Origin: Thysanoteuthis rhombus
Lineage: Eukaryota > Mollusca > Cephalopoda > Oegopsida > Thysanoteuthidae
DNA length: 64,000 nt
NCBI GenBank assembly: GCA_963457665.1
Contig: OY735216.1
Location: forward strand, 40,528,044-40,592,043
Direction: 5' to 3'
Shown one piece after another: positions 12,055 to 26,013 of this stretch. Positions within the stretch are counted from its first letter, which is position 1, and the number at the start of each line of letters is the position of its first letter. Made by a program: the position numbers and the translations under genes. The notes beneath the pieces are model-generated. The model was not told the DNA's origin and ran no database searches. It saw only the letters and a program-made list of their open reading frames with translations.

Positions 12055-13920
12055 ATTATTACCAGTATCTGCACGATATTCTATTGATTAGGGAAAAAGA
12101 ATAATAAAGAAAAGTAAAGGAAATAGGTGAAAGAAATGGAGTAGTCAAGAAAGCAAGAAAAAGATCAGCATAAAGAAAAAAGCAATTATCAATAAAATAA
12201 AGAGCAGAATGATAGAGGCAAAAAAAAGTAGGGAAAACAATATAAACTAAAATCAACAATTCTAAAGTCAATAAAAAGCAGAATGACAAAGATGAAAGTA
12301 GCGAAGAGAAAGACCAACACGAAAAATAATAAACAATTATCAACTCAATGAAGAGCGAAATGAAAGAGATGAAAAGGCAAGGAAAATACGAAAGAAAACA
12401 AAATCATCACCTTAGAGAAGAGCAGAATGACAGATTTGGAGAAAGCAAGAAAAAACACCGTTTGAAGAAAAATAAACAATCATGAAATCAATGAATTGTA
12501 GACGGAAAGAAATGATGATAGCATGACAAAAACACGAAGAAAAATGAACAATAATCATTTCAATTAAAGCAGAATGACAAAAATAGAAAAGGCAAGAAAA
12601 AAGACCAATAAAAAGAAAAATAAATATCAATTCAACAAAAAGCAGAATGACAGAGGTGAAGAGAGCACAAAAATACGAGAAAAAATAAACAATTATCAAC
12701 TCAATGAAGTGCAGAATGACAGATATAATGGAAGCAAGAAAAGGGCCAAAATGAAGAAGATTAAACAATTATCAATTCAAAGAATACCAGAATGACAAAC
12801 AAAAAAACCAACATGGAAAAAAAACAATTTTCTATTCAATTAGGTGCAAAATGAGAGGTTAAAAAAGCAAGAAAAAGACTAACAGGGGGAAATAAACAAT
12901 TTTCAACTCAATAAAAAGCATAATGACAAAGTTAAAGGAAGCAAGAAAAAAGACCAAGGTAAAAAAATCAGCAATCATCGATTCAATGGAAAGCAGAATT
13001 ACAAACGAACAGAGAAAAAATATCCATCAATTCAATGAAAAGCAATAAAAATAGCAATAAAAAAAGTAGAGATGGCAGGAAGTTAAAGATATAAAGACGA
13101 ATAAACAATTATCGAGTAAAATAGGTGTGGAATGGCAGAAGTAAAGAAATCAAACAAATAATAGACCCAAATTAAGAAAAATAGACAACCATCAACTGAA
13201 TTAATAGCAGGAGAACAGAGATAAAGAAAATCAGAAAAAGACCAACATAAAGAACAAAATATCACCTCAGTGAATAACAAAATGACAGACATAGAAAAAA
13301 AAATTTTTTAAAATACCAACATAGAGGAGAATAAACAATTATCAATTCAATGATTAGCAGTGTGAAAGAAATAAAGAAAGGAAGAAGCCCATTATGAAGA
13401 AAAATAAACAATTATCAACCCAATACAGACGGAAAGAGAGGTAAAGGAAGAAAGATAAGGAAGACAACCATGAAGAAAAACCAACTCAGTGTGAACCAAA
13501 ACGACAAAGATAAAGATAGCAAGGAAAAAAGAGCATACGGAAAAACAATTATCATTGACTCAAAGAATAGCAAAATAATAGAGATAAAAAAAGACAGAGA
13601 AAGACTACTATAAAGAAAAGGGAAAAGAAATATCAACTTGATGAATAGTAGGATGAGAGAGGTGAAGAAAGTGAGAAAAAAAAAGCGAACATAAAGAAAA
13701 ATAATCCACCATCAACTCAGTGAAAAGTAGAATGATTAAGATTTTTAAAAAGTGAGAAAAAAAGACCAACATTAAGAAAAATAGACAATTATCAACTCAA
13801 TCATAAGCAGAATGAGAAGGGTTGAAAAAGCGAAAAAAAATGGCCAAAATAGAAAAAATTATCAACTTAATCAAGAGAAGAACGTTAGAGGTTAGAAAAA
13901 CAATGTTCAACAGATTAGGA
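12055..13920 (+). repeat. Purine-rich tandem satellite, ~74-bp unit, about 25 copies
   Basis: The block AACAATTATCAACTCAATGA, followed by AGCAGAATGACAGAG, AAAGCAAGAAAAAGACCAAC and ATAAAGAAAAATA, recurs about every 70-80 bp. Phase points include about 12331, 12691, 12766, 13337, 13409 and 13791. Units are diverged and vary in length. The plus strand is strongly purine-biased with very little C or T. Open frames on the minus strand here (rich in Phe, Leu, Ser) are by-products of the repeat, not proteins. Confidence 0.85.
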
Positions 13921-14245
13921 GCTGATTTGAAATCCCATTAATTTCGATATTTACACTAACTACAAAAACCCGTGGTTCGGTGTTTTTTTTATTGATTTGA
14001 AAAGAAGGGTCAACAACTATTGTTTGATTTTGCATCAGAAAATATATCTGAAAAATATTAAGAAGAAAATGGTGGGGAAAAAGAGACCTCACCGAACTTT
14101 CAAATAATCACTTTTGCTGCCATTTTCGACGTCAATTTTAACCGTGGATTTTTCTAACAACACACACAAACTAGATATGTGTATTTTTTCCTGGACAATT
14201 ATTTTTGCGTTGAGCCAAATCGATCTGTACATCTACCATTACCTG
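13921..14245. other. Unassigned DNA
   Basis: Spacer between the satellite and the SINE heads. No motif seen. Confidence 0.35.
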
Positions 14246-14249
14246 TATC

Positions 14250-14300
14250 GTGGTTTGATTGGTAGGCGGCTGTTTTACCGACTGAGCCAAATTGACACGA
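14250..14300 (-). repeat. tRNA-derived SINE head (degenerate)
   Basis: On the minus strand the box A-like TTGGCTCAGTCGGT is followed by AAAACAGCCGCCTACCAATC. Box B is degenerate. The arrangement matches tRNA-derived SINE heads rather than a working tRNA; no cloverleaf is complete. Confidence 0.4.
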
Positions 14301-14367
14301 CTTACATATCTACGAAATTCTCTTAGATATACATAGAAATACACTGTTATGAATTACTACATTTTAT

Positions 14368-14422
14368 TTTTTCGAACCGAGTAATTGGTAGCCTGCTCTC
14401 TCACCAACTGCGCCAACTTGAT
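14368..14422 (-). repeat. tRNA-derived SINE head
   Basis: On the minus strand box A reads TTGGCGCAGTTGGT, then GAGAGAGCAGGCTACCAATT, then a box B-like CGGTTCGAAA. It lies about 115 bp from the degenerate head at 14250. Too short and degenerate to be a functional tRNA gene. Confidence 0.5.
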
Positions 14423-14955
14423 AATCTTATGTATCTACGAATCCATTCATTATATGTACAACAAAAAAATTTCAAGTCGGAATATAAGTTGAAGCAGAGT
14501 TTATGCTGCAGCCAGGCTTGTTGCATGTGTTAATATTTGTCGTTTTTCCACGTTTTTTTTTCCCAAATAGATTTTTTGTGTGAGCCAACCATAGAGCGCA
14601 GTTATTATCTCTGTATTTTGACTGATTTAGTGAATTTGCCAGAGATACCATGGAAAAGCGGTTGAGGAACAGTTTTACTTGATTTAATGGAACCGAATTT
14701 CCCAGCAAATGAGAATTTTCAGAAGAAATATGAGAGAGGTAAGTCGCGTGGGAAAACAGCAATATCCTTTTCTAATGTTCTCAGAGTAATGCGTACTCCC
14801 GCAGGATGACAACACGATATCAGTTTTAGCTGGACACTGGACGGTCATTGCATTTAAAATGTGGAGCGACATCTGCAAGCAAGACCTGAAATATTTCCTT
14901 TATTTTATCCGTATGCTTGTATTTTCTCATTGAAGACCATTTTTTCTTCTTTCCT

Positions 14956-14957
<2 letters not shown>
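14423..14957. other. Unassigned DNA
   Basis: A 96-aa minus frame (14472-14762) has no family motif. It ends against the (TCA)n tail of the inverted LINE copy. Confidence 0.35.

Positions 14958-14958
<1 letters not shown>

Positions 14959-15024
<66 letters not shown>
14959..15024. repeat. (TCA)n microsatellite, tail of LINE copy
   Basis: About 22 trinucleotide units. On the minus strand they read (ATG)n, directly at the 3' end of the LINE fragment that follows, as at 42.6 and 48.8 kb. Confidence 0.9.
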
Positions 15025-15025
<1 letters not shown>

Positions 15026-15545
15026 ATCTTTTGTCGTCAGTATTGAGACATAGACCTCCCCCGGGATTCGCCACTCTTCTCTATCGTAGGCGTCGGGGAG
15101 CCAATATTTTTTTAACCTGTCCAGTTTGTCTCGCCATCTCATATTCTGGTAGCCTGGGTTGCGCATATTATCTCTGGGGATCTATGTTGCGAGTCGTAAT
15201 TTTCAGAGGTTGTCTGCCATTCTTGCAACACGTCAAGCCCATTACCATTTGAGTTTCTTAATGGTTTCTATGATATCCCCGACTCATATTTTTCCCTAAC
15301 ATACTGCGCTCTCTTGTGGTCTCCCTCCACGTGATATTGAGCATGATTCTCTCAAGTGCACGTTGCATAGTTCTCAGGTTGCAGGTCAGTCTCTTGGTTA
15401 GGTTCTATGTTTCAGCTCCATAGGTGACTATCAGAAGGATGTATTGGTTGTATACTCTTACTTTTAGGAGTAATGCAATTTTTTTTATTCTTAGAAGTTC
15501 AGCTTGCTCTACCGAAGGCTTGCCATTCTACGATGATTATCCTTA
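15025..15545 (-). mobile_element. RTE-like LINE 3' end, 5'-truncated
   Basis: The reverse complement matches the 3' domains at 42.1-42.6 and 48.2-48.8 kb. Minus-strand blocks include CTATGGAGCTGAAACATAGA, the peptide LTKRLTCNLRTMQRAL, and CTCTCTTGTGGTCTCC on the plus strand. It ends in (ATG)n. The family encodes endonuclease plus reverse transcriptase; only the C-terminal part after the RT palm remains, and it has stops. Confidence 0.7.
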
Positions 15546-16375
15546 CAATCTCTTCTTCTTTTGAGGATTCTTTGGAGATTCTTTGTCTTAAGTAGATGTA
15601 GTGGTGTACTTTGTCCAACTTCCTGTTTTTTATTTTAATTGCTGTGCGTGTATTTCTTACGTTTGTTGTAAATAATTGTTACCTGTATCAGAGTCACTTT
15701 CTCCCTTGAATCAGACTTATGAATAAAGAAACAAATCAAAAACTATAGACTACATATGTTCGGGCTTTAATTCCGGCGGTCCCACCACTGAGACAACGAT
15801 TAATGGCCTATGAACAAATATGGAGATACATTAGTTTATTACATTGGCATTCAGAGAAAAAAGAAGTAGTTTTATGGTGACGCTGACACGTTAAAAAGGG
15901 TATTACAGTGAGGAGAAAACAAGTATTTGGATACATACAACATATTGATGCTTTCGGCACATTTACTCAAATATACACAAGTGAATTTTTTTATATAAAA
16001 TTACCAATTATTAAGAAAAAATACCTATTTCCATACAATACATATATCCATACAATACAATAAAATGTAAATAAAAGTAACAGTAGAAAGAAGTATTCAG
16101 ACACTATCAAAAATAATATTCAAGAAAGAACGTAAGTATAGACCTTTCTGAACCTGCATAGAACACTTCGAATGTTCCAGCAATACTTAACTAAGATACG
16201 ATAAGATAATCACATCTGTCGTTCACTACTCTTACCTTCTTGAAATGAGGCAGTCATGGCTGAAGTATGGGAGCTTTCAAACGAAAATGTCCTAATAAAG
16301 CAACATACTTAAGATCTTAGCAACAGAACCAATTTCAAGATGTTGAAAATCCCTGTCAGTCACATTGGTTCAATT
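15546..16375. other. Unassigned DNA
   Basis: AT-rich. No motif recognised. Confidence 0.4.
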
Positions 16376-16379
16376 ATTC

Positions 16380-16565
16380 TGAAGAGGAAGCTCTTCATTT
16401 AGGGGGAAAAGATGGATGCACCTTTGATCCAAAAACCATCACCCTCTCAATGATGCTTGGGGGATGAACTATCAAGGTTTAGGTTGCTTTTCTTCCAATG
16501 GTCCAGGCGCACTTCACGTGACTGATGGAGACATCGAAGAACCGATAAATCGGATTATTTTGGAA
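16380..16565 (+). pseudogene. Tc1-like transposase fragment
   Basis: The plus strand reads MMLGG, then after a stop IKVWGCFSSNGPGALHVTDG, followed by IEEPINRIILE. WGCFS..GPGALH is the signature between the first and second catalytic acidic residues in Tc1-like DDE transposases. Only about 60 residues remain, with no flanking catalytic residues or inverted repeats seen. Confidence 0.6.
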
Positions 16566-17155
16566 GTTTATGTTTTCTCTTCAGGGAATTGTAAGCCAAG
16601 ATTACAAAAGAAGTTACAAAGGGCATGTTGGGGGTTACGAAAATGACCTCTTACAGTAATTGCAAACCAGAGCTATTCATTAGAGTATCAAAATATAGAA
16701 TCAATGTGTACAAAACTTTTTTTTACCGATATTTTCGTTTATATTACATTCTGCATTGAATGTTTGGATGTATTTCTTTTTTGGCAATACTCTGTGTAAA
16801 CTTACAGTAAATTTGAGCATCGGAAGTATATTAGATTAATATTTGTTTCTCCTTGCTGTATATTGGTGTTTTTTAACCTGCGTTTTTCAACAATACACGA
16901 GACAAAGTTTGCATTTAGAAGATAATTTGATACTTTCACAAGTCAATAGGTAAATGATAAAATACAGGCATTGCCTGACAGACATGAATGATATTTATGT
17001 GCGCTTATGTGTGTAACAGCGTCTACACGTGTGTGTACGTGTGTAGTTATGTAAATGTGTAAGCTTGCGTTTGTAGTGATATTTACATTAGTGCATGTGT
17101 GTGCATGTGTGTGCATGTGTGAAGCGAATCCCAAGGAGAAACTTCCCAAGACGCA
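16566..17155. other. Unassigned DNA
   Basis: Contains GT-rich patches at 17000-17120 (GTGTGCATGT-like units) leading into the AT repeat. No gene seen. Confidence 0.4.
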
Positions 17156-17159
17156 TTGA

Positions 17160-18960
<1,801 letters not shown>

Positions 18961-18964
18961 TTGC

Positions 18965-19375
18965 TTTCTAGTTATTGTTAGAAACTGGAAAACGAAACAA
19001 TCATCAAAACCGTCAAAATAGGTCTCTTTAGTTCTCACGTATAAGAATGTACGTATGTATTGATCAATTGTACAAACTTCACCATTGGAACTGGAAAGCT
19101 GAAGATTCAAACATTTATTCTCCACTATGTCTACAAAAAAATGCTCTCTTTTAGTTTGTCTTTTTTTCAAATTCCTGCCAAAGGGATTTTTCATGGGTGG
19201 GTTCATTTTGCAATATACGTATATGCTAAATTGGTCCCTCAGTTTGTGCCTGCTCGTTTGAAAATTCAGACTTTTCAGCAATTCTGCTCGACAAAAGGCA
19301 AAAAAGTAACTTATTGTTCACTTTGCCTTGTGATGTTTTAATTGGCCACTCTCACGAAAACATGCCACAAAAGAG
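18965..19375 (+). repeat. Dispersed ~430-bp repeat, copy 2
   Basis: Has the head (AACCGTCAAAATAG), ACATTTATTCTCC, CATTTTGCAATATACGTATATGC, TTGGTCCCTCAGTTTGTGCC and the ACAAAAGG..AAAGTAAC block. The terminal GACAGTTTC part is lost. Confidence 0.65.
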
Positions 19376-19744
19376 GATCCAAGGGTTTCTATTAGATGAC
19401 TTCTTAACTTTATTCTTTGCACTCGTTTAGATTTTACACTTTACGTAATCTACAGGCACTAACTGGTAATAAAGTGACAGAAAAAATTGGATCTTTTTCA
19501 TCGATTTTTGATCCATAGCTACCTATTGTTCTTTTGTCAAGTTTGAGGGGCGGGAGTATTTCACTAGGCTGGAGCAAAAAGAATCGTTTTTGCTATTTTA
19601 AACTTTCATGCTAATTTTTTAAATGAAACTATTGTTTCACTCCATTCAAATAATATAGCATTTCAAATCGTGAATTTTTGCTCTATTAATTTAAACTGAA
19701 CGTTTTCTCTTCACTATTCAATCTGATTTATTTGAGACGGTCAA
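19376..19744. other. Unassigned DNA upstream of mariner remnant
   Basis: Probably includes the 5' non-coding end of the mariner element (TTTAAACTTTCATGC..TTTTTAAATG..TTGTTTCACTCC), but no terminal inverted repeat was confirmed. Confidence 0.3.
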
Positions 19745-20400
19745 TTCAATTGATGGAATAAATAAATTCGAGAAACTGCTCACAATAACAACGAAGTATT
19801 CGGCTGTGTGATTGTCAACGAACTTACAGCTCAACATTCGTACCAAAATTTTGAAACAGGGACGAGAGCTGTGAAGATGTGGAAGTCTTTGTGACATCTT
19901 TACAACATCCAATTGAGGGCTATTATTAAGGTGGACCCATGCAAAACACCTCAAGGGGTTGCAGATGAACTAAATGTTGACCATTCAACAGTTGTTCGAT
20001 ATTTGTATCAAATTGGAAAACGAAGAAGATCAACATATCGCATGAATTACTCTGAATGAGAAGCAAAAAAAATGGATGAACTTGGCAACAAAACTCTACC
20101 TAACTCAGACAATTCATCAAAACTTTCTCCGATCGGCGACTATTTTTTCAAGTTCTTCGATGACTTTTTGCAGAAGGATATCTTCAATAACCATGCAGCA
20201 GTTCAAAACGCTTTCGGGCGACCCATGAATTCCATGCCTCTAAAGTAAATGGACAGTCTACTTGGCCTAATGTACCAATTCTGGAGGGCCTTATTTTGAT
20301 CAATAACTATTATTCTAAAATCAGATTAGATACTGCTTTAACGTTGATGGTGAGAAGCTGCAATCATTTTTCCTCCTTGCTGATACTTTGGAGGCTGTCT
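19745..20400 (+). pseudogene. Mariner-like transposase remnant
   Basis: The best-preserved block (about 19905-20060) reads QLRAIIKVDPCKTPQGVADE, then LNVDHSTVVRYLYQIGKRRR. This is the second helix-turn-helix and GK-basic linker of mariner transposases. A degenerate upstream helix (about 19790-19900) precedes it. The catalytic DD34D part downstream is frameshifted beyond recognition apart from scattered residues. It cannot make an active enzyme. Confidence 0.7.
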
Positions 20401-22122
20401 GTGTAATTATGTATTTGGTATGATTTTTGCTGTTGAGTCTCCAAAATCATTTTCGTACTTTTATATTCTTTCTTAAACTAAATTTGTTATGTTTAATCAA
20501 ATTTGCTTTCAGTACACTAAAGTATTTGCAGCGTTATTTTCATTGTTATTTCACTTCTGAATCCTGTTCCCTTTACAGTAATAACATGCCCCATTTTTTC
20601 AATTCCAAATTTCGTCAGAGAATCTTGTCAGTGGAGTTTAATTTGGAGACCGAGGAATATCATTGGCTTTTTTTTTTTTTTTTGGTCTTTATTTTTTAGT
20701 CGAATTTCAAATTTGACATTATTAATTTTGCCTTAGTTTTGTCTGAGTGATTTCACCCGTTTTGATATTTATTTTCAATTTTCCCTGTTTCAATATCAAC
20801 GTTTATCCAGTACATGCTGATCAGAAATGGCATTTATTGCTTGTCTGCTGGAATTATTTTTTTATTTTTTTTTCTGTCATTCCTTTCCTCCACAGTTAGA
20901 TGTTTATTACGTCACCTTGTCACTTTCAACATAAATGCTTTCTGCTTTTGCAGAAATTGTACAATATCAGCTGAATGTATTTCTTCACTGCCAGGATCCC
21001 TAATTATATCAACGACCTGAAATAACTCTCTGAAATGCACTGAAGCTTCTAGACATCGAGACAAGAAAACGGTTCCCTCTCACTTGGGACCTCTCAGAGT
21101 GGATAGAGGTTTCCGTCAAATTTAGCTTCCTGAAAAAAAGGTATTCCTCATCTTTCAGCTGCTAAGTGATAGCCACAGTGATATCTGGTAAAATATACTG
21201 TAAGGTAAGCATGAACATTGCAGGACAAAAAAAAGGGGTCCAATTTAGTAAAATCCCCAATTGTAAAATTACCCACCACACTCAAACTCTTGCAGGAAGT
21301 GTATTACCGGAAACCAACTTGCTAGGAATCTGCTCCAGGATCCTATTATAACCTCAGAAAATGTGATGGGCACAATTATTGCTGTTTTCGAATTTTACGA
21401 TCACAGATGGACGGACAGACGGACGGGTATTTGGTGAATTATAGTATGGTATCTAATTCTGGAAGCCAGACACTTTCCAATATTGGTTTTGTTTGATTGA
21501 AATTCATATTGCATACTTCTTGCATTTTTTTTTTCGGTAGCCGTTTTGAAAATAACAATAGATTGCTAGTTTGTTTCATTCCGTGATTAACTTTGTATGC
21601 GTAAGGTCAACACTAGCTATGAATTAGGGCCCCACTATAATACTGCAACATATACATTCTGTTATAGGATATATATTCAAAGCCATTTCTGCCATAAAAT
21701 TAATTGGCAATCACAGCATAACGATTGAATTCCTTCTGTTTACAAGCTTTAATGAAAGGATATCTTGTCTTTCATCACGAACACGGGATCAGTTAGATCC
21801 TAGGAATTTAAGATGCTTCCTGATTATATTTGATGTCATCAAAAGTATTATCTTCTACATTTGGCTGATGCTCATGTCCTTGGTGTTCAGTTTCAGGAGG
21901 TTTTTTTTAGGATCCGTCGTTACTACTCCCGATGCTCAAATAGCCATTAGTACGATCTCAGTCGATTTTTCCATGGTTTTGCAGTTCTATCTTCAAATGT
22001 TGGTATTTTTCTTCTTTTCTCTTCTTTCCGTGCATTATTCCTGTTCGCTGGCATTGATCAATATAGCATGAGACAACGATCAATATCTAGCTTTCTATCT
22101 GTATTTTTTCTGTCAGTGAAGA

Positions 22123-22126
<4 letters not shown>
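20401..22126. other. Unassigned DNA
   Basis: Includes a T-run at about 20670-20685 and a GGACGGACAGACGGACGGG patch at 21410. Several short frames (67 to 90 aa) lack motifs. Confidence 0.4.
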
Positions 22127-22164
<38 letters not shown>

Positions 22165-22185
22165 GTTGTTGTTGTTGTTGTTGTG
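22127..22185. repeat. (ATT)n-(GTT)n microsatellite
   Basis: About 12 ATT units followed by about 6 GTT units. Confidence 0.9.
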
Positions 22186-22645
22186 TTTGTTGTTGCTTTT
22201 TCATACCATCCTTTGAATGAAATGTCCTGACACAAGAATAATGTGGTATTCTTGGTAGTCTGAGTTAGCCAAAACAACAACGGCACTATCAATCCTCAGC
22301 ATCAATCTTAAGCATCCAAAATTTTCTTCTTTTCAAAAAACCATGTGCATGATGTAGAGTTTGTTGAAAGAGGTAAAATCTCCATTTTTAACTGTTTAGG
22401 ATATATTTAAAAGTTTTAAAATTAGTTTCTTGCCCGACAAAATCAGTTTGACCAAAAAAAACCTCAACGTGTTCACGATAATACAATACACTCCAGTATG
22501 ATTATTCAACGGCCTGACCAGTAGAAGATTTTATTTTCAATCGTTGTTTTCAAACAACAACGATAAACTCCAACTAATTGAAGGAAGAAAAATATTCAGT
22601 GTTTGTCTGTCACGTCACGTTAAGCCAAACCAATATGTAAAAGTA
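22186..22645. other. Unassigned DNA
   Basis: No motif seen. Confidence 0.35.
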
Positions 22646-22649
22646 GCAT

Positions 22650-22722
22650 TTCCCTACCATGATTCGAAATTACAACCAAGTGATCGGTAGGTGACTTTCT
22701 TACCAATTGATCAATACTGACA
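22650..22722 (-). repeat. tRNA-derived SINE head
   Basis: On the minus strand CAATTGGTAAGAAAGTCACC is followed by a ACCGATCACTTGG block and a box B-like ATTTCGAATCATGG. Spacing between the A-like and B-like boxes is about 35-40 nt. The AT repeat abuts it directly. Confidence 0.45.
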
Positions 22723-22724
22723 GG

Positions 22725-22804
<80 letters not shown>

Positions 22805-22828
22805 CCTATATATATATATATATATGAC
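22725..22828. repeat. (AT)n microsatellite bounded by GGTCATA/TATGACC
   Basis: The tract begins after GACAGGTCAT and ends at ATGACCT, then a second short AT run ends at ATGACCCC, so the boundary sequence is itself inverted. Confidence 0.85.
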
Positions 22829-25305
22829 CCCTGCACCACCCAGACTTGTTTTGTGCATTTTTCCCTTCATTTTTCTATGTTGAACGAGCTATTCGAATGG
22901 AGAAAGCTCCAAATTACTCAAAACTATTCGAAACTCGTTTCAGTTTCCCACCAATATTAACTGATGGATTTACTCGAGACCAGATGACAGTAAGTCTCCT
23001 CAATCATTTAGCCCTCTTTTTCTTATTACTGTTCAAGTGATTTCATTTTTTTTGGATTTTTAATCCTTCTATCCTTTTCCTGATAGCAAACCGGGCTTTT
23101 CCGAAATTGATAAGTACCATTGTATATCCCAAATTTTCCAGTTCTCACATTGACCGTCTCTTTGAAACGGATCAAAAAGTATTGTTACTCATGAAGAAAC
23201 ATGATCCAAAACTGATGCCATATTTATTTACGGTGTTACAAAAAACAGTGGCTTAAAATTCATCGAGTATATTATTCTAAGGAACATCTGCTATTCACCA
23301 TATTAGGACTCTGAGTGTTGCATTATAAAATGGTAGTTTTTCATCGTTAAATAGAAATAACGGTTGATTTGTCATTAATGTAAAGCGTCCCTAAGTCGGT
23401 TTTAGCGGGGATATATATCTAATGTTTCCAGACTGCACATTGTAACCTATGGTATCAAACTATGTCAGACAGGTCAATATTAAATAGTGATTGTTGAACA
23501 CAAAAAGATTCCATTGAATTCCGTTTGAGATTTTACCGATATATCCTAAGCAGTAGAATCAATAGCTGACTAAAGCTTTGCGTAATTAATGATCCCAAAC
23601 ATTACTGATGCGAATGGAGATGTTTCAGCTGATGTGGAAAATATTTTTTCGGATTAGGCATATAGACGAAAAACATTGCAATGAATGGTAGAACATGACC
23701 CTTATTCCCATATCTGAATCCCCAAATGCCTCAAAATGTTCAAGATACCTGGAATAGTGGTAAAACTTCTTGCTAGGTATATGAAGGAATTGAAATTGAA
23801 CGGCCACCAAAAGAGAATTTCTAGCCGATGTAATAGAAGAGAGAATTCTAGATTTGTTTTTCTCAATCCTATTTGTAATATCAATTATACCACTGGTTCT
23901 AATCTCAAAAAATTGTAAAGATGTATATCAATTTGAATGCATGATAGAACAAGTCAATGCACAGAGATGATCACATTTTTTCCATAAAGAACAAGCAATA
24001 TCAAAAGGTTTGATTGAATAAAGAATTAGTAAAAGCCCGAAATTTTGACTTGGATATAAGCATAGAAGAAGGAAGGAGGGAAAGCTGTGATAATATATAA
24101 AATTGAATTACCAGATAATAAATAGACCGATGGAATCATTAACCACAGAAAATATAACGTGGGGCGATTTGAATGCAAATCTGTGAAAAAAAATGGAGTG
24201 TAGTCAAAACACAGCTTTAATGGTTACACAATAAAGATAATATGATCAGGTTGAGCAACGTTCATTGACCCTCCCTAAGACTATTAGTTGCACAGACCAT
24301 TGTTACATGGCCGAGAACCCTCGCTGTTTCCCTGGGTATGATTGAGAGATGAAAAGAGAGGTCAACGATGAGTAAGTCATATTGATGAATATATGACGGA
24401 AGGAACATGTAAGACATTTCATAAGGATGAGTGATATATTTATAACAAAACTAAATGATAAAAATCTACAGCGATGACCACGTAGGTAGTTTCAAGAGTG
24501 AAGTATTATCCCTCGGCAAGACATGAAAGTAACCTAAATCAATGGATTGACATACAATGAAACGATACTCCGATGATATTAGCGACAAAACATACGTAAA
24601 CAATAAAGTCTATCTTCAGAGAGTCAAAATTGTGTTTGTAAAATGCTCAGAAAAGAGCAAGGAAAGAACCTGCATCATGTAATTCATGTTTGGTTCGCTT
24701 CTTCTCCATAATAATTGGAAATATCGCCCTTAAACCTTAAAACTGAGTGTCAACTACTAAGCCCTCGGAAGGTGGGACGATGAAATTGAGGTCCTGAGGT
24801 CGTTGGTCTTTTTCGGACCGTAGGCGTGATTAATCAGATACGGTATGTTCCGAAAGATACGCGCAATGAAAATTTAGCACATTGTTGCATTGATAAATTT
24901 AACTGAAATTTTATCCAACTAAAAAATCAAGGCAATGTAGTCGATAATTAATTATAATGATTCACGATACTCTGTCTGGTGGCAAAAAATGATTAAATAA
25001 TTACCTGCAACTTTTTTTTTAGATTATTGATTTAGTAGTAATGTTAGTAGTAACACACTCAACCATGTATCCATTCATGGAGATGATCCACTCCCGTATT
25101 CTGTCAACTTTGAGTGGCCTATTTTCGGCTAAATCTTGTCATTGAGAAGAAAAAGGGTAGGTTACGAAGAACAAACACATTTGGATTATAGTAACCACTG
25201 CTACATTACCGTCAAACAATATTTGACCCCACCTTCTACGGGAGAAGAATGAATGATAAATATGGCGATATATGTTACTCCTTTCCAATATTTAGAACAT
25301 GACGT
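22829..25305. other. Unassigned DNA
   Basis: No gene or element recognised. Frames of 60-64 aa at 22846-23040 and 23625-23918 have no family motif. Confidence 0.4.
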
Positions 25306-25309
25306 TTGG

Positions 25310-25310
<1 letters not shown>

Positions 25311-25395
<85 letters not shown>
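25311..25395. repeat. (AC)n-(AT)n microsatellite
   Basis: About 18 AC units followed by about 24 AT units. Confidence 0.95.
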
Positions 25396-25396
<1 letters not shown>

Positions 25397-25670
25397 CTCA
25401 GGTCTTCATCTATTGCGTTTGCCAATAATTCTACTTTTCAACCACTGGCTATCCCTCCATCACGCTATGTGTCTAGACCATCTCTATTTTTGTTACTCAA
25501 TTATTCTATGGTAACTTTTACTCAGCTCCTCTCTCGGATCCATGTTGATTTTTTCACGTCTTAAGATTATTTCTAACATTGTTATTCCTATTGCTGTTCA
25601 ATTTTGAGATTTTTTCAAGATAATTTTTTTTCAATTTTTACGTTTCAAATCCATTCGTCATATATGTATA

Positions 25671-25685
25671 CAGACACACATATAC

Positions 25686-25751
<66 letters not shown>
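25671..25751. repeat. (AT)n microsatellite
   Basis: Imperfect at the 5' end with ACATA interruptions, then about 33 clean AT units. Confidence 0.9.
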
Positions 25752-25754
<3 letters not shown>

Positions 25755-25951
25755 GTTAGGAATTATATGTTAGGAATGAAACCTGTTTATTCTATTTACA
25801 TCTTTCTGAGTGGACCGACTGTTTCATATTTTGGAGGAGCCAGTTCCCCGAAAAAATATGTAAATGGAATGAAGAAGCTTCATTTTTAATACCAAATCCA
25901 CTCTCTGCATTGTTTTTTCAACACACTTCTATCGGATAGAGTAATTAACTA

Positions 25952-25955
<4 letters not shown>

Positions 25956-25987
<32 letters not shown>

Positions 25988-26013
25988 CGTGTGTGTGTGT
26001 GTGTGTGTGTGTG
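25956..26013. repeat. (AT)n-(GT)n microsatellite
   Basis: About 14 AT units followed by about 14 GT units. Confidence 0.9.

Noticed and set aside
12059..13636. Hydrophobic minus-strand frames resembling membrane proteins
   Set aside because: They lie entirely in the purine-rich satellite, whose complement encodes Phe, Leu and Ser by composition alone. Frames break between repeat units.
14826..15046. Poly-Met, poly-Ser and poly-Ile proteins
   Set aside because: Products of the (TCA)n/(ATG)n LINE tail.
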